This document shows positions 28,075 to 37,733 of a stretch of DNA of 64,000 bases, piece after piece; position 1 is the first letter of the stretch; each line of letters starts with the position of its first letter. The position numbers and the translations under genes are program-made. Source of the DNA: Anaerosporobacter faecicola (GTDB lineage Bacteria; Bacillota; Clostridia; Lachnospirales; Lachnospiraceae); contig NZ_JAAQRO010000010.1 in the NCBI RefSeq assembly GCF_012070565.1, forward strand, positions 62,001 through 126,000, in the 5' to 3' direction. The notes under the pieces were generated by a model, which saw only the letters and a program-made list of their open reading frames with translations, was not told the DNA's origin and ran no database searches.

Positions 28075-28938
28075 CTATTTGTTATTCTTTTTTCTCATAC
28101 GTAATCGTTCCCTTAATTCTGTTAACATATATTCATTGTTTGTTGATTTCATATTAGGGAATGCTTTTAACAAACGTCGTTGAATAATATGTACATGTTC
28201 AGAATGTAAGGAATATTTCTCCTTGAATATACGTAAACGTTCGTCTAACTCACCACTGTGTACATGTACTTTTAGATTATCTATATACTCCGCAATCGTT
28301 GCATTCTCCAGCTTTCTTCGTAATTCTTCTTTTGAATGATAAAAACGACTTTTCTCCATATATCCAATAAGCTCATCGCGTAACTTATGCATATTGGCTA
28401 GTTTTTGGTTTAACTTCAATGTAGATATAATTGTAAGAACCAAATCAATTACTACAAGTGCAAAGATAACGAATGCAAGTATTTCTCCAGGCTTTTTCGG
28501 TATCTTATGGATCAATGCATTGGAAATTGGTTTTAAAAATACTGTCATTAATACAGAAAGTATGCCCCAGAATACCGAAACAATGGGACATATCCTACCT
28601 TGTATATTGAATTTGTATTGACTATAATCCCACCATTTGGCATGAAACAACTTTTCCATTACGTAAGAAGTCAGAAATTCTAGGATGGTAGCCAAAAGCA
28701 TGCCTCCTAAAAACACAAGTAATAGATTTTTCGAAACAGGATCCAATATGATACAGATTAATACAGCACCTGCACCATAGATTGGTATGATTGGACCGTT
28801 CAAAAAACCTCGATTCACAAACTCCTTTTGTTTAACGGATACCAGACAAGTCTCATAAATCCATCCAAATACACTGTATAGGATGAATGTATAAAAAATA
28901 TAGTAAAATTCAAATCCAAAAATCTTCACACTAAACAT
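28075..28938 (-). CDS. PF06541 membrane protein (putative ABC-transporter type IV)
   Basis: 287 residues with about five to six helices in the first 180 residues (YYIFYTFILYSVFGWIYETC at the start) and a charged cytoplasmic C-terminus ending RMRKKNNK. The family signature GFLNGPIIPIYGAGA is clear. PF06541 (CmpB-like) proteins are common in Firmicutes and are named putative ABC transporters, but no ATPase is nearby and the function is unproven. A leader of about 210 bases upstream has a possible attenuator at 29054-29094 and a conserved promoter element. Confidence 0.8.
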   Translation of the reverse strand: MFSVKIFGFEFYYIFYTFILYSVFGWIYETCLVSVKQKEFVNRGFLNGPIIPIYGAGAVLICIILDPVSKNLLLVFLGGMLLATILEFLTSYVMEKLFHAKWWDYSQYKFNIQGRICPIVSVFWGILSVLMTVFLKPISNALIHKIPKKPGEILAFVIFALVVIDLVLTIISTLKLNQKLANMHKLRDELIGYMEKSRFYHSKEELRRKLENATIAEYIDNLKVHVHSGELDERLRIFKEKYSLHSEHVHIIQRRLLKAFPNMKSTNNEYMLTELRERLRMRKKNNK

Positions 28939-29053
28939 AGTCTTTCCTCTTTTTCGTAAAATAACTCAATACATAAGAAAGCAATCATAGCCTTTTTGAA
29001 ACACAGGACCTTTTGCTTTTGTATAAATATATATCATTTTACCATATTATGAA

Positions 29054-29094
29054 GAAAAAACCTAGAGGCATTCAAACAATAGCTTTTGCCCCTC
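29054..29094 (-). terminator. Attenuator-like hairpin before the PF06541 gene
   Basis: On the minus strand GAGGGGCA pairs with TGCCTC (two unpaired G) and is followed by TAGGTTTTTTC. It lies about 50-90 bases after the predicted start point and 115 bases before the gene, so it could end a short RNA of about 90 bases. Confidence 0.5.
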
Positions 29095-29103
29095 ATTTGT
29101 GAA

Positions 29104-29132
29104 TTGCAATACCTCCAAAATCTTGCTATAAT
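29104..29132 (+). promoter_or_regulatory. Promoter of the YprB-like gene
   Basis: TTGCAA, 17 bases, TATAAT on the plus strand, a near-consensus sigma-A promoter about 190 bases before the gene. It overlaps the leader of the opposing gene. Confidence 0.65.
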
Positions 29133-29150
29133 CTTTTCAAGACAAAGTAT

Positions 29151-29232
29151 ATGATACAAGGTTCGAATGCACATAACAATCCGTTGTATCATGATCCGCA
29201 AAATACATTTTGACGATCATGAATATATTACT
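29151..29232 (-). promoter_or_regulatory. Conserved promoter element copy 3 (PF06541 gene)
   Basis: TAACAATCCGTTGTATCATG on the plus strand aligns with the copies at 15080 and 46369, and CAAAATACATTTTGAC matches the zapA copy with one inserted T. On the minus strand it gives TTGTTA (29174-29179), 17 bases, TATCAT (29151-29156). Flanking TCATGATC and GATCATGA make a perfect inverted repeat. Confidence 0.65.
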
Positions 29233-29319
29233 CGATCCTTCTGAATGTCCATAATACATTTCCTTTTCTATATTCTATGGACACAGATATGATATATTCA
29301 TAAAGAAAGAGGTTGACCT

Positions 29320-30492
29320 ATGATAACCATAGAAAAACAATTGAAAATTTCATCTGTCTATTCCTTCCATGATCAAATACCATATGAAGATATTGTCTTC
29401 TTTGATATTGAAACAACTGGGTTTTCTCCTAATAATACCATCCTCTATTTAATAGGTTGTACGTATTATAAGAATCAATGTTGGAATCTTATTCAATGGT
29501 TTGCAGATGACAATACTAGTGAAAAAAAGCTCCTCCATGCGTTTTTTACATTCATAAAGGATTACCGTTACTTAATGCACTTTAATGGAGAAGGATTTGA
29601 TCTTCCATATATTCAAAAAAAATGTACCAAACTTGGACTAGACTATACTTTTGACCATATCGAAAGCTATGACATCTACAAAAAAGTTCTTCCTTATAAG
29701 AAGATATTCAAATTAGAGAATTTCAAACAAAAAACATTGGAACACTTTTTGCATATACAAAGAAATGACACCTATTCTGGTGGAGAATTGATTCAAGTCT
29801 ATGCCAACTATCTTGGTATGAAGAAATTGGAACAGCTAAAGAACCGCACTCATGAAGTCTCACCTGTAAAAGACTTAGAAGCTCGCATTCAATCTACGAA
29901 TCAAACAGCTTTTGGTTCTCCTAATTCTGCACAACTACTACAATTACTTTTATTACACAATGCAGAAGATGTTCAGGGTATGCTCCCACTAACGAATATA
30001 TTATCCTATGTTGATCTTTTCCGAGGTGCGTACAAAAATATAACAGCAAAAGTTGATCAAGACCAGTTGGTTCTTCATTTTACCTTGGTTTCTTCGTTGC
30101 CTGAAAGTATCAGTTATGGAAATGATACCATACACTGCAATGCTTCTGGTGATCAAGCAATATTAAAAGTTACGCTGTACCAAGATGAACTTAAGTTCTT
30201 TTATGATAATTATAAAGATTATTATTATCTTCCAAAAGAAGATACTGCAATACATAAAAGTGTTGCCTTTTATGTCGATAAGAATTTTCGTACACGCGCC
30301 AAAGCAGCCAATTGTTATAGCAAAAAAACAGGTCGCTTTGTCCCTCAATATGAAGAAATCTACACTCCACATTTCAAAATTGATTATCATGACAAATATA
30401 CGTATGTGGAAGTTACCGATGAATTCCTTCAGGATACAAAGAAATTAGCATTGTATATTCAGCATCTACTCACAAAATTAATTTCACGTTAA
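29320..30492 (+). CDS. RNase H-like exonuclease family protein (YprB-like)
   Basis: 390 residues. The N-terminal half is an RNase H-fold domain with DEDD-type acidic motifs: FFDIETTGFSP (about 28), HFNGEGFDLPYIQKK (about 87) and NAEDVQGM near the end of the domain. The C-terminal part has no match I can name. B. subtilis YprB (about 413 residues) sits next to helicase YprA; here the gene stands alone. A 3'-5' nuclease activity is inferred from the fold. The start follows AAGAGG. Confidence 0.82.
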   Translation: MITIEKQLKISSVYSFHDQIPYEDIVFFDIETTGFSPNNTILYLIGCTYYKNQCWNLIQWFADDNTSEKKLLHAFFTFIKDYRYLMHFNGEGFDLPYIQKKCTKLGLDYTFDHIESYDIYKKVLPYKKIFKLENFKQKTLEHFLHIQRNDTYSGGELIQVYANYLGMKKLEQLKNRTHEVSPVKDLEARIQSTNQTAFGSPNSAQLLQLLLLHNAEDVQGMLPLTNILSYVDLFRGAYKNITAKVDQDQLVLHFTLVSSLPESISYGNDTIHCNASGDQAILKVTLYQDELKFFYDNYKDYYYLPKEDTAIHKSVAFYVDKNFRTRAKAANCYSKKTGRFVPQYEEIYTPHFKIDYHDKYTYVEVTDEFLQDTKKLALYIQHLLTKLISR

Positions 30493-30611
30493 CACTTTTC
30501 TATATTTATTTTCAACTCAAATATAGATAAACACTATACGATTATATGTGAATTAATTAATCTTTTTAGTTCTCTAAACTTTGCTATTTAGAAGGTATGA
30601 TTTACACAAAG

Positions 30612-30697
30612 AAAAGAACAATCCACTCTAGATGGTAAGACATGACTTTAACTCTTTCATTTTCCTGTCTTACTACCTCTGTAGATTGTTCTTTTTA
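30612..30697. terminator. Bidirectional terminator, YprB-like and mcp
   Basis: AAAGAACAATC pairs with GATTGTTCTTT, with an inner GGTAAGACA and TGTCTTACTACC stem. T and A runs flank it. It lies between convergent genes. Confidence 0.8.
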
Positions 30698-30723
30698 TTA
30701 TATTCTCCTAGAAAATCCTAAGA

Positions 30724-32208
30724 CTACTCAGAAATTCTAACACTTTCTTCCATCTTGTTTGCAATAGAATAGATTTCTTCTAACAATTTGTTTAATTCAC
30801 GAAGATTCCCCATAGCCGTGTTACTGATTGATAAACCTTCTGCGGATGATGCGGAAACTTCCTCCGTAGTAGCTGCTAACTGTGTTATATGATCTGAAAA
30901 ATTCATATTTACTTCTAAAATGTTGTCCATCACACCACCAAATATGTGAATGGCATCAGCAAGTGTATTGATTTCTTGCTTTATTGTAGAGAACTTTTCT
31001 CCAGTTTTTGTTATTAATTCATTCTGTTTGCTTACTGCTTCTATGGATTGTTCCATTGAGTTATTTGCTTCCGTGGCATCCATCGTTAATTGACTAATAA
31101 TTTCTGTAATCTTATTCGTTGCATTACTTGTTTCTTCAGAAAGATTACGAATCTCATCTGCAACAACAGCAAAACCACGACCTGCGTCTCCTGCACGTGC
31201 AGCTTCTATAGAAGCATTTAATGCTAGAAGATTTGTCTGTGAAGATATGTTCGAGATGGAGGCAGTTATCTGCTCTACGTCAACAATTGACTCATTTAAT
31301 TGTTTCGTTTTTTCTTTTGTAAACTCACTATTCTTTGTAACACTTTTTGCTTGCTCTTTCAGATCTTCAATGATTTCAACACCTTCCATTACGATGTTAT
31401 TAGCTGTACTTGACGTATCCTGCATTGATTTTGTTGTTTCTGCTGCTTCTTTAATGCTCTTTTGAATATCATAAGTCATGGAGGTCTGTACTTGTATAGA
31501 TTCTGCTGTACTTGTAGTACTTTCCGCAATATTATTTACTGCAAAATGATTGGACTCCATACTATTGGTCAAACTGCTAGATTGTTCCTTTGCTTGTGTA
31601 AATTTATCAGATAGATTAGCAACCCCTTGCATTACTTCTTGTGTGATCATTTGGTTAACTTTTACTTTCTGTTGAATTTCTTGTGCGTCTTCATCACTAT
31701 GTTTCTTTTGTAGCTTTGCATATATATTAACAGAAGCTCCAATAATTAATACTAATAAACATTGAAAGATATACTGTAGTGTGGTAGAACTATCATGATA
31801 ATTGGATATTTGATAGATTGCACATCCAAGATTAACAAAGAATCCAATTATTAATCCACCTATCATATAAATCTTATCTTCATAGAATAATGCAACGATA
31901 AACATACTAAATGCAATTGCATAGATATAAGGTTGGGTATCATAGGATACGAACATCGTAACCAAGTATGTAACAGATAAAGAATTTAAGCAAACTCTTC
32001 TGAAGTTATTACTACTCTTTAACAGTTTATATCCCATTGCATTTGAAACCATAACAATACAAGATAGTATAATTAGTACAATATGTTTCTTATCCGACTG
32101 ATTCACAAGAAAATATATTGAATTGGACAATACACATAGAATAATAACTATAACGATCAGAAAAGCAATTTTGTTCTTTTCTCTAATACGAATTTCACTT
32201 TTACTCAT
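30724..32208 (-). CDS. Methyl-accepting chemotaxis protein
   Basis: 494 residues. About six membrane helices occupy residues 15-165 with only short loops, so there is no large external ligand domain. The signalling domain follows directly without a clear HAMP and holds the hairpin tip motif ([20 protein letters not shown], then [14 protein letters not shown]). It would pass signals to CheA/CheW. The integral sensor may respond to membrane or internal cues. The gene is single, next to no che genes. Confidence 0.92.
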   Translation of the reverse strand: MSKSEIRIREKNKIAFLIVIVIILCVLSNSIYFLVNQSDKKHIVLIILSCIVMVSNAMGYKLLKSSNNFRRVCLNSLSVTYLVTMFVSYDTQPYIYAIAFSMFIVALFYEDKIYMIGGLIIGFFVNLGCAIYQISNYHDSSTTLQYIFQCLLVLIIGASVNIYAKLQKKHSDEDAQEIQQKVKVNQMITQEVMQGVANLSDKFTQAKEQSSSLTNSMESNHFAVNNIAESTTSTAESIQVQTSMTYDIQKSIKEAAETTKSMQDTSSTANNIVMEGVEIIEDLKEQAKSVTKNSEFTKEKTKQLNESIVDVEQITASISNISSQTNLLALNASIEAARAGDAGRGFAVVADEIRNLSEETSNATNKITEIISQLTMDATEANNSMEQSIEAVSKQNELITKTGEKFSTIKQEINTLADAIHIFGGVMDNILEVNMNFSDHITQLAATTEEVSASSAEGLSISNTAMGNLRELNKLLEEIYSIANKMEESVRISE

Positions 32209-32413
32209 ATTAATCCTTCCTCACTTCTTTCCTATTCTTCTTAGAACTGATTATTAAGTTGCAATTGAGTCTTTTAACATATATTTCTTATAGTATATAT
32301 TTATACTCACATTTTGTCAATTCGTGTTATCATTACATTATAACAGAAATTCAATGTATCGATTTTGCGAATATCCTTCATGCAAACGCTTTCCCCTTGG
32401 CATAAGGCAAAAA

Positions 32414-32451
32414 AAACCTCATAACCAAGAATTCTCATGGTTATGAGGTTT
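32414..32451 (-). terminator. Terminator after rpmF
   Basis: AAACCTCATAACCA and TGGTTATGAGGTTT form a perfect 14-pair stem followed by T8 on the minus strand. Confidence 0.9.
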
Positions 32452-32457
32452 AAGAAA

Positions 32458-32637
32458 TTATTCTGCAGAGATAATCTCTTTTTTGTTATATGAACCGCAA
32501 GCTTTACAAACTCTATGTGGCATCATTAATTCTCCACATTTGCTACATTTAACTAGGTTTGGAGCAGTCATTTTCCAGTTTGCTCTACGGCTGTCTCTTC
32601 TTGCTTTTGAAGATTTATTCTTTGGACAGATAGACAT
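32458..32637 (-). CDS. rpmF: 50S ribosomal protein L32
   Basis: 59 residues, below the size of most gene-calling lists. It begins MSICPKNKSSKARRDSRRAN and continues with CSKCGE and CKACG, the four-cysteine zinc site of this L32 form. The ribosome site is AAGGAGGTG just before the ATG at 32637. It follows yceD by about 42 bases in the standard yceD-rpmF order and ends at a strong terminator. L32 sits near the peptide exit region of the large subunit. Confidence 0.97.
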   Translation of the reverse strand: MSICPKNKSSKARRDSRRANWKMTAPNLVKCSKCGELMMPHRVCKACGSYNKKEIISAE

Positions 32638-32679
32638 GAGTACACCTCCTTAAAAATATAATTGATTTACTACAATCAA

Positions 32680-33201
32680 TTACTTTGAATTATTGAAGAT
32701 ATCAAGGATAGCTGACATTCTAGGGTCTAAACTCGTGCTTTCGCAGTTACAAGTCCCCTTATTGAGATTTTGTCCACAAGTATTACAAATTCCTTTGCAA
32801 TCTTCAGAACATACAACTTTCATAGGAAAGCTAATCAAAATCTCGTCGTAGACAAGTTTGTCTACATCTAAATCATATCCATTAATATAATTCATTTCAT
32901 CTAGTTCCTCGATACGTTCTTCCTCTGTCTTTCCAAAATCAATTTCTTTTGATATGGAGATATCTAGAGTAGTCTCAACGTCTTCGAGACATCTGCTACA
33001 AGGAATCATAAGTACTACTTTCGTGCTTCCTTCAATTAAAACTTTCTTCTTACCAAGATTGGTAATTGTAAGTTCAAACGGATTCTTCACTTTAAATTCA
33101 TATGTTTCACGTTGTAGTTTGAAGTTCTCCAACTCGATGGGAGCTGATATTCTTTCGACTTTGTCAGGAACTAACATAATCTCAGATAAATTAATGATCA
33201 T
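32680..33201 (-). CDS. yceD: DUF177 family protein YceD
   Basis: 173 residues. The C-terminal half carries the family cysteines (CSRC, then CSEDCKGICNTCGQNLNKGTCNC). YceD is encoded beside rpmF in most bacteria and has been linked to 23S rRNA or L32 accumulation in plants and bacteria. The pair here conforms. A consensus promoter lies at 33320-33348. The four to six cysteines suggest zinc binding. Confidence 0.92.
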   Translation of the reverse strand: MIINLSEIMLVPDKVERISAPIELENFKLQRETYEFKVKNPFELTITNLGKKKVLIEGSTKVVLMIPCSRCLEDVETTLDISISKEIDFGKTEEERIEELDEMNYINGYDLDVDKLVYDEILISFPMKVVCSEDCKGICNTCGQNLNKGTCNCESTSLDPRMSAILDIFNNSK

Positions 33202-33319
33202 AGTTATCTCCTATCTGTGAAACAGATTACTTTCACATCGATATCTCACTTATAGTCTGGGTTAGCAACATATAAGCGAAAATAAAGAGTGTGAAAACGC
33301 TTTATTTCACACTTTTAAT

Positions 33320-33348
33320 ATTATACATACTATACCATACTTTGTCAA
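33320..33348 (-). promoter_or_regulatory. Consensus promoter of yceD-rpmF
   Basis: TTGACA, 17 bases, TATAAT on the minus strand, a perfect match to both sigma-A hexamers, as fits a ribosomal-protein transcript. Confidence 0.85.
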
Positions 33349-33497
33349 CCATTTATTTGTCGATTTGTATTGATGTATGTAGGTTCAAACGCTGTATTTT
33401 CCATGACTCAGGAGAAATAATCTATGTTTTTACAGATCCATTCAAACTCGAATGAATAAATCTCGTTCACTTAACAAAGTAATTAAAATATAAATAC

Positions 33498-33532
33498 TGT
33501 AAAAGAGAATGGTATCCCCTTTCTCTTTTACA
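33498..33532 (-). terminator. Terminator after ackA
   Basis: TGTAAAAGAGAA and TTCTCTTTTACA pair perfectly around an 11-base loop, followed by a T-rich stretch on the minus strand. Confidence 0.8.
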
Positions 33533-33607
33533 GATCCATAACTAATATACAAGATTCATCGCATATTTTTAATCAAATATGCTTGGTTCAGACAGTTACA
33601 CAAATTC

Positions 33608-34798
33608 TTAGATTAAAGCAACTGTTTCTCTAGCGATTGCAAGTTCTTCATTTGTAGGAATAACACAAACTTTAACTTTAGAATCTGCTGTTGAGATGAG
33701 TACTTCTTCTCCACGGATTGCATTTTTTTCTTTGTCCAATTCGATTCCTAAGTAACCTAAATAACTTAATACGGATTCACGAACTGCACCATCATTTTCA
33801 CCAATACCAGCTGTGAACGCAATACCGTCTACTCCATTCATAGCTGCTGTATACGCACCAATGTATTTGGCTACACGATAACAAAATACGTCTAATGCTT
33901 GTTTTGCAAGAACATTTCCTTCTGCAGCTGCAGCACCTAAATCTCTAAAGTCACTTGAAAGTCCGCCAGACATACCTTGAACACCTGATTTTTTGTTTAA
34001 GATGTTGAGGATTTCTGAGATATTCTTTCCTTCTTTGTTTGCAATAAATTCAATGATTGCTGGATCAAGATCACCACTACGTGTACCCATTAGTAAACCT
34101 TCAAGTGGAGTTAATCCCATACTTGTATCAACAGATTTACCATTTAATACCGCACTTACACTAGCACCATTACCTAAATGACAAACGATGATTTTAGAAT
34201 TATTGATGTCCATACCAGCGAATTCAGCCATCTTCTTTGATACAAAGCTATGACTTGTTCCGTGGAAACCATATCTTCTAATTTTGTATTTTTCATAGTA
34301 TTCACAAGGAATACCATACAAATAAGCTTTTTCAGGCATTGTTTGATGGAATGCAGTATCAAATACAGCTACCATTGGTACATTTGGCATAAGTGCTTTA
34401 CAAGCATTGATACCAATTAAGTTTGCTGGGTTGTGTAATGGAGCAAGATCATTACATTCTTCAATTGCTTTCATTACTTCGTCATTGATTACAACTGAAT
34501 GAGCGAATTTTTCTCCACCATGTACTACTCTATGTCCAACAGCACCAATCTCATCAAGAGATTTGATTACACCATTTTGTGCATCAATCAAAGCATCTAA
34601 TACGATCTTGATTGCATCTTCATGGTTATTCATTGTAGCTTCTTTTTCTACTTTTGCTCCAGTGTTTGATTTGTATTTGAATCTTCCATCAATTCCGATT
34701 CTTTCGCAAAGACCTGAAGCTAATGCTTCTTCTGTATCTGCATTGATTAATTGATATTTTAATGATGAACTACCACAGTTAATAACTAAAACGTTCAT
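33608..34798 (-). CDS. ackA: Acetate kinase
   Basis: 396 residues. It converts acetyl phosphate and ADP to acetate and ATP, the final energy-yielding step of acetate fermentation. [13 protein letters not shown] opens the protein, and VVHGGE, the signature [15 protein letters not shown] and the C-terminal [10 protein letters not shown] are intact. The start at 34798 follows AGGAGGGTTT; a longer reading from 34858 has no site. It lies 169 bases after pta with a large hairpin between them. Confidence 0.97.
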   Translation of the reverse strand: MNVLVINCGSSSLKYQLINADTEEALASGLCERIGIDGRFKYKSNTGAKVEKEATMNNHEDAIKIVLDALIDAQNGVIKSLDEIGAVGHRVVHGGEKFAHSVVINDEVMKAIEECNDLAPLHNPANLIGINACKALMPNVPMVAVFDTAFHQTMPEKAYLYGIPCEYYEKYKIRRYGFHGTSHSFVSKKMAEFAGMDINNSKIIVCHLGNGASVSAVLNGKSVDTSMGLTPLEGLLMGTRSGDLDPAIIEFIANKEGKNISEILNILNKKSGVQGMSGGLSSDFRDLGAAAAEGNVLAKQALDVFCYRVAKYIGAYTAAMNGVDGIAFTAGIGENDGAVRESVLSYLGYLGIELDKEKNAIRGEEVLISTADSKVKVCVIPTNEELAIARETVALI

Positions 34799-34859
34799 AA
34801 ACCCTCCTAAAATAATAGTACTTTTATTACTATCTCCATTTTTATCTTTTCTAATCATG

Positions 34860-34904
34860 AATTATCGCACCAAGCTATTGAAATCTTCACAAGGTGCGAT
34901 AATT
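34860..34904 (-). other. Hairpin between pta and ackA
   Basis: AATTATCGCACC and GGTGCGATAATT form a 12-pair perfect stem with a 21-base loop and no T run on the minus strand. It could be an RNA processing or stability element, or an operator, rather than a terminator. Confidence 0.6.
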
Positions 34905-34967
34905 ATATCGTATTATATAATGAAATTGGTGTCAAAAGATCAATTGTTCTTCTGAACCTTGTTCATA

Positions 34968-35966
34968 TTATTCTGTAGCAGCAGCTTGTACTGCAGTAAT
35001 AGCGATTACACCAACGATATCGTCTGCACAGCATCCTCTTGATAAATCGTTTACTGGTTTTGCAATACCTTGTGTAATTGGTCCATATGCTTCTGCTTTT
35101 GCTAAACGTTGTACTAATTTATATCCGATATTACCAGCATCAAGATCTGGGAATACTAAAACATTCGCTTTACCAGCAATTTCACTACCTGGAGCTTTAG
35201 ATGCACCAACACTTGGAACCATAGCAGCATCTGCTTGGAATTCTCCATCGATTTTAAGTTCAGGATATGATTCTTTTGCAATCTTTGTTGCTTCTACTAC
35301 TTTATCAACATCGGCATGTTTTGCACTTCCTTTTGTTGAATGAGATAACATAGCAACAACTGGTTCTTCTTGAACTAATAATTCAAAACTCTTTGCAGAT
35401 GATCCTGCGATTGCAGCTAACTCTTCTGGATTTGGATTTTGATTTAAACCAGCATCAGAGAAAATGAATGTTCCGTTCGCACCATATTCACAATTTGGAA
35501 CAACCATTACGAAGAAAGCAGATACTAATTTTGTATTAGGCGCTGTTTTCAAAATTTGTAAAGAAGGTCTTAATACATCAGCTGTAGCGTGGCAAGCACC
35601 AGCTACCATACCGTCAGCATCCCCTGCTTTAACCATTGTAACACCATAGAATAAATAATCTTTTGTTAAAAGTTCTTTTGCTTTTTCTGGTGTCATACCT
35701 TTATTCTTACGAAGCTCTACAAGTAAATCTATGTATGAGTTCAATTTATCTGAATTCATAGGGTCTACTATTGTAGCTTTACTAATATCTAGTCCCTCGG
35801 CACCCTTTTCAATTTCTTCTTTGTTACCAACTAATACCAAGTTTGCTATTCCTTCTGCTAAAATTTTAGAGGCAGCCTCTAAAGTTCTTCTGTCATTTGT
35901 TTCTGGTAACACAATCGTTTTCTTATTTTGTTTTGCTCGTTCTTTAATAGCATCGATAAATCCCAC
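34968..35966 (-). CDS. pta: Phosphate acetyltransferase
   Basis: 332 residues, the short single-domain form. It exchanges CoA of acetyl-CoA for phosphate, giving acetyl phosphate for AckA. VLPETNDRRTLEAA opens the protein. DGMVAGACHATADVLRP and the C-terminal GPITQGIAKPVNDLSRGC are family motifs. I place the start at GTG 35966, since AAAGGAGATATTATC precedes it; an ATG at 35993 would overlap that site. It heads pta-ackA under a promoter at 36041-36069. Confidence 0.96.
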   Translation of the reverse strand: MGFIDAIKERAKQNKKTIVLPETNDRRTLEAASKILAEGIANLVLVGNKEEIEKGAEGLDISKATIVDPMNSDKLNSYIDLLVELRKNKGMTPEKAKELLTKDYLFYGVTMVKAGDADGMVAGACHATADVLRPSLQILKTAPNTKLVSAFFVMVVPNCEYGANGTFIFSDAGLNQNPNPEELAAIAGSSAKSFELLVQEEPVVAMLSHSTKGSAKHADVDKVVEATKIAKESYPELKIDGEFQADAAMVPSVGASKAPGSEIAGKANVLVFPDLDAGNIGYKLVQRLAKAEAYGPITQGIAKPVNDLSRGCCADDIVGVIAITAVQAAATE

Positions 35967-36040
35967 GATAATATCTCCTTTCGTATTTGGCAATAGACCG
36001 CTAATGCTATGTTTATTGTCGTAAAATCATTACTAAACCA

Positions 36041-36069
36041 ATTATAGTCCATATGTTTATTGTATACAA
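36041..36069 (-). promoter_or_regulatory. Promoter of pta-ackA
   Basis: TTGTAT, 17 bases, TATAAT on the minus strand, about 75 bases before the pta start. Confidence 0.7.
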
Positions 36070-36088
36070 GCACTTTTTTTAGTACAAT

Positions 36089-36955
36089 TTATAAAATTTC
36101 TTTTCCTATGGCTTGCCCCATATGAATCATTGTTTCGTAACCATCTTCTGTATTCTTAAAGAATTCTTGATTAACCTGTACTTGTTTAGAATCAAGTAAT
36201 AGAACAATACTGGAACCTCCGAATTCAAAACGCCCTTTTTCCTGTCCTTTCGTCACCTCTAATTCTTGATGATAATTTACAATCTTACCAACCATTAGTG
36301 CACCAATTTCCATCTGAATGATATCACCAAATTTCGTAGTTTCCAATACGGTATACTCTCTCGTATTCTCTTTGTAGATTTTTACATGTTCATTAGCCAC
36401 AGGATTCACTGTATGTAAAATACCTGGAACATGAACATTTTTCCCCTTTATACCATCTGCAGGATAACAATAGCGGTGATAATTGTCTACAGTCAATCGA
36501 ATGATCATACAACAACCGCCTTTATATTTTTTTGCTAATTCTTTGTTCCTAAGTAAACTTGCAACCGTATACTTACTATTCTTGATTGATACCACAAGTT
36601 TGTCCGAAATTGGATATGCGCTTACTTTACCATCTGCAGGAGATATTAACACCCCTTCTCTTTCATCAATTGGTCTATAATCTCGTCTGATCTGTCTTGT
36701 AAAGAAATCATTGTAGCTCATATAGTATTGTTCCACATACTCATTCATATCAATCTTATTCTTTTTAATAAAAGAAGGGATTAATATCGTGGAAAGTTTT
36801 GAATTAAGAACAACTCCTCCTAAATATGATATAGCTGGATTAACCAATACCTTAATTATACTTCTTCCGAGCGAATTGGCATAAAGTAATCTTAAAAGGC
36901 GATCTTGCTTCGTTTCCCTTTCTATCCTATTTCCATTCAAATCAATATATTTCAT
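36089..36955 (-). CDS. psd: Phosphatidylserine decarboxylase
   Basis: 288 residues. It removes CO2 from phosphatidylserine to give phosphatidylethanolamine. The self-cleavage site is FGGSS near residue 242 (most family members have LGST or GGSS), giving alpha and beta chains and a pyruvoyl cofactor. SPADGKVSA and the YHRYCYPADG His-motif are present. The ribosome site is AAAGGAGTC. It lies downstream of pssA, separated by a terminator, so it may have its own promoter. Confidence 0.93.
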   Translation of the reverse strand: MKYIDLNGNRIERETKQDRLLRLLYANSLGRSIIKVLVNPAISYLGGVVLNSKLSTILIPSFIKKNKIDMNEYVEQYYMSYNDFFTRQIRRDYRPIDEREGVLISPADGKVSAYPISDKLVVSIKNSKYTVASLLRNKELAKKYKGGCCMIIRLTVDNYHRYCYPADGIKGKNVHVPGILHTVNPVANEHVKIYKENTREYTVLETTKFGDIIQMEIGALMVGKIVNYHQELEVTKGQEKGRFEFGGSSIVLLLDSKQVQVNQEFFKNTEDGYETMIHMGQAIGKEIL

Positions 36956-37013
36956 AAAGACTCCTTTCTACATTACTATTAGGTAGTATAACCAATGTTA
37001 AGCTACTTAATAG

Positions 37014-37063
37014 TAAAAAAAGATTCATAGCATCTATATACCGCTATGAATCAATCTTTTTTA
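37014..37063 (-). terminator. Terminator between pssA and psd
   Basis: AAAAAAGATTCATAGC pairs with GCTATGAATCAATCTTTTTT (one bulge). It is A/T-flanked on both sides and follows pssA by about 30 bases. Confidence 0.78.
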
Positions 37064-37093
37064 ATTTTCGTTTACTTAATATTCGTAATCGGT

Positions 37094-37717
37094 TTAAAAT
37101 AATTCCAATACTTTGAGAAAAATAACCGTAGCACATGCAATCATAACTACCGACTCGGATTTATTTGGTTTTTTTACTTTAAAATTCAGTACAAACAAAA
37201 ATGCAATGGCAACTAATACCCCTTCTAACACGGGTACAAAAGTAAAAAAATCACGCAAAAGATAAACAAGAGGTAATATAATTGCAACACTCGTTACAGG
37301 AAGACCTTGGTATAGTTTTCGATTTTCTGTTGTCTCGGATTGTCGTTTTTCTTCCATAACATTAAAAAACCCTAATCGAATAACAGCAGCTAATACATAT
37401 AAGATAATACAGGCATTACCTATAACCCCAGTAGCCCCAAAAGAATATACGATAATAGCTGGGAACATACCAAAACAGATTAAATCGCAAAGAGAATCAA
37501 TCTGTATTCCAAATCGCTTTTCATCTTCGGTTCGATCCATTGCTCTCGCAATCTTACCATCGAACATATCACATAAACCTGACATCATCAAACACAAAAA
37601 AGCAATTTTATGATTATCACTTAATGCTTGTGTCATTCCATAAATCGAAAACGCCAAACCAATATATGTCAATACAACTGAAAAATTATAAAATCCTATC
37701 ATTCTCTTCTCTCTCAT
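37094..37717 (-). CDS. pssA: CDP-diacylglycerol-serine O-phosphatidyltransferase
   Basis: 207 residues with about six helices. The CDP-alcohol phosphatidyltransferase motif is complete: DMFDGKIAR, then G and two aspartates spaced as expected in RFGIQIDSLCDLICFG (about 48-75). It makes phosphatidylserine, the substrate of Psd. The start at 37717 follows GGAAGG; an ATG at residue 6 is an alternative. It is 17 bases behind the flippase-like gene, so the three genes upstream probably form one unit. Confidence 0.93.
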   Translation of the reverse strand: MREKRMIGFYNFSVVLTYIGLAFSIYGMTQALSDNHKIAFLCLMMSGLCDMFDGKIARAMDRTEDEKRFGIQIDSLCDLICFGMFPAIIVYSFGATGVIGNACIILYVLAAVIRLGFFNVMEEKRQSETTENRKLYQGLPVTSVAIILPLVYLLRDFFTFVPVLEGVLVAIAFLFVLNFKVKKPNKSESVVMIACATVIFLKVLELF

Positions 37718-37733
37718 CTTAAAACCTTCCCTT

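Larger units (their letters stand above)
28939..29319. other. Divergent intergenic region with overlapping promoters
   Basis: 381 bases. The minus promoter (29151-29179) and plus promoter (29104-29132) face each other, so their transcripts should overlap by a few bases. Also present are a terminator-like hairpin at 29054-29094 and TGTCCAT/ATGGACA at 29247-29284. No coding sequence was accepted. Confidence 0.6.
33202..33607. other. Intergenic region between ackA and yceD
   Basis: 406 bases holding the yceD promoter (33320-33348) with a leader of about 110 bases and the ackA terminator (33498-33532). No gene was seen. Confidence 0.75.

Noticed and set aside
28990-29100. Possible 20-residue leader peptide (MRGKSYCLNASRFF...) before the PF06541 gene
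   Set aside because: The GGAGG is 15 bases from the ATG, and the reading frame lies over the terminator hairpin; there is no amino-acid bias suggesting attenuation.
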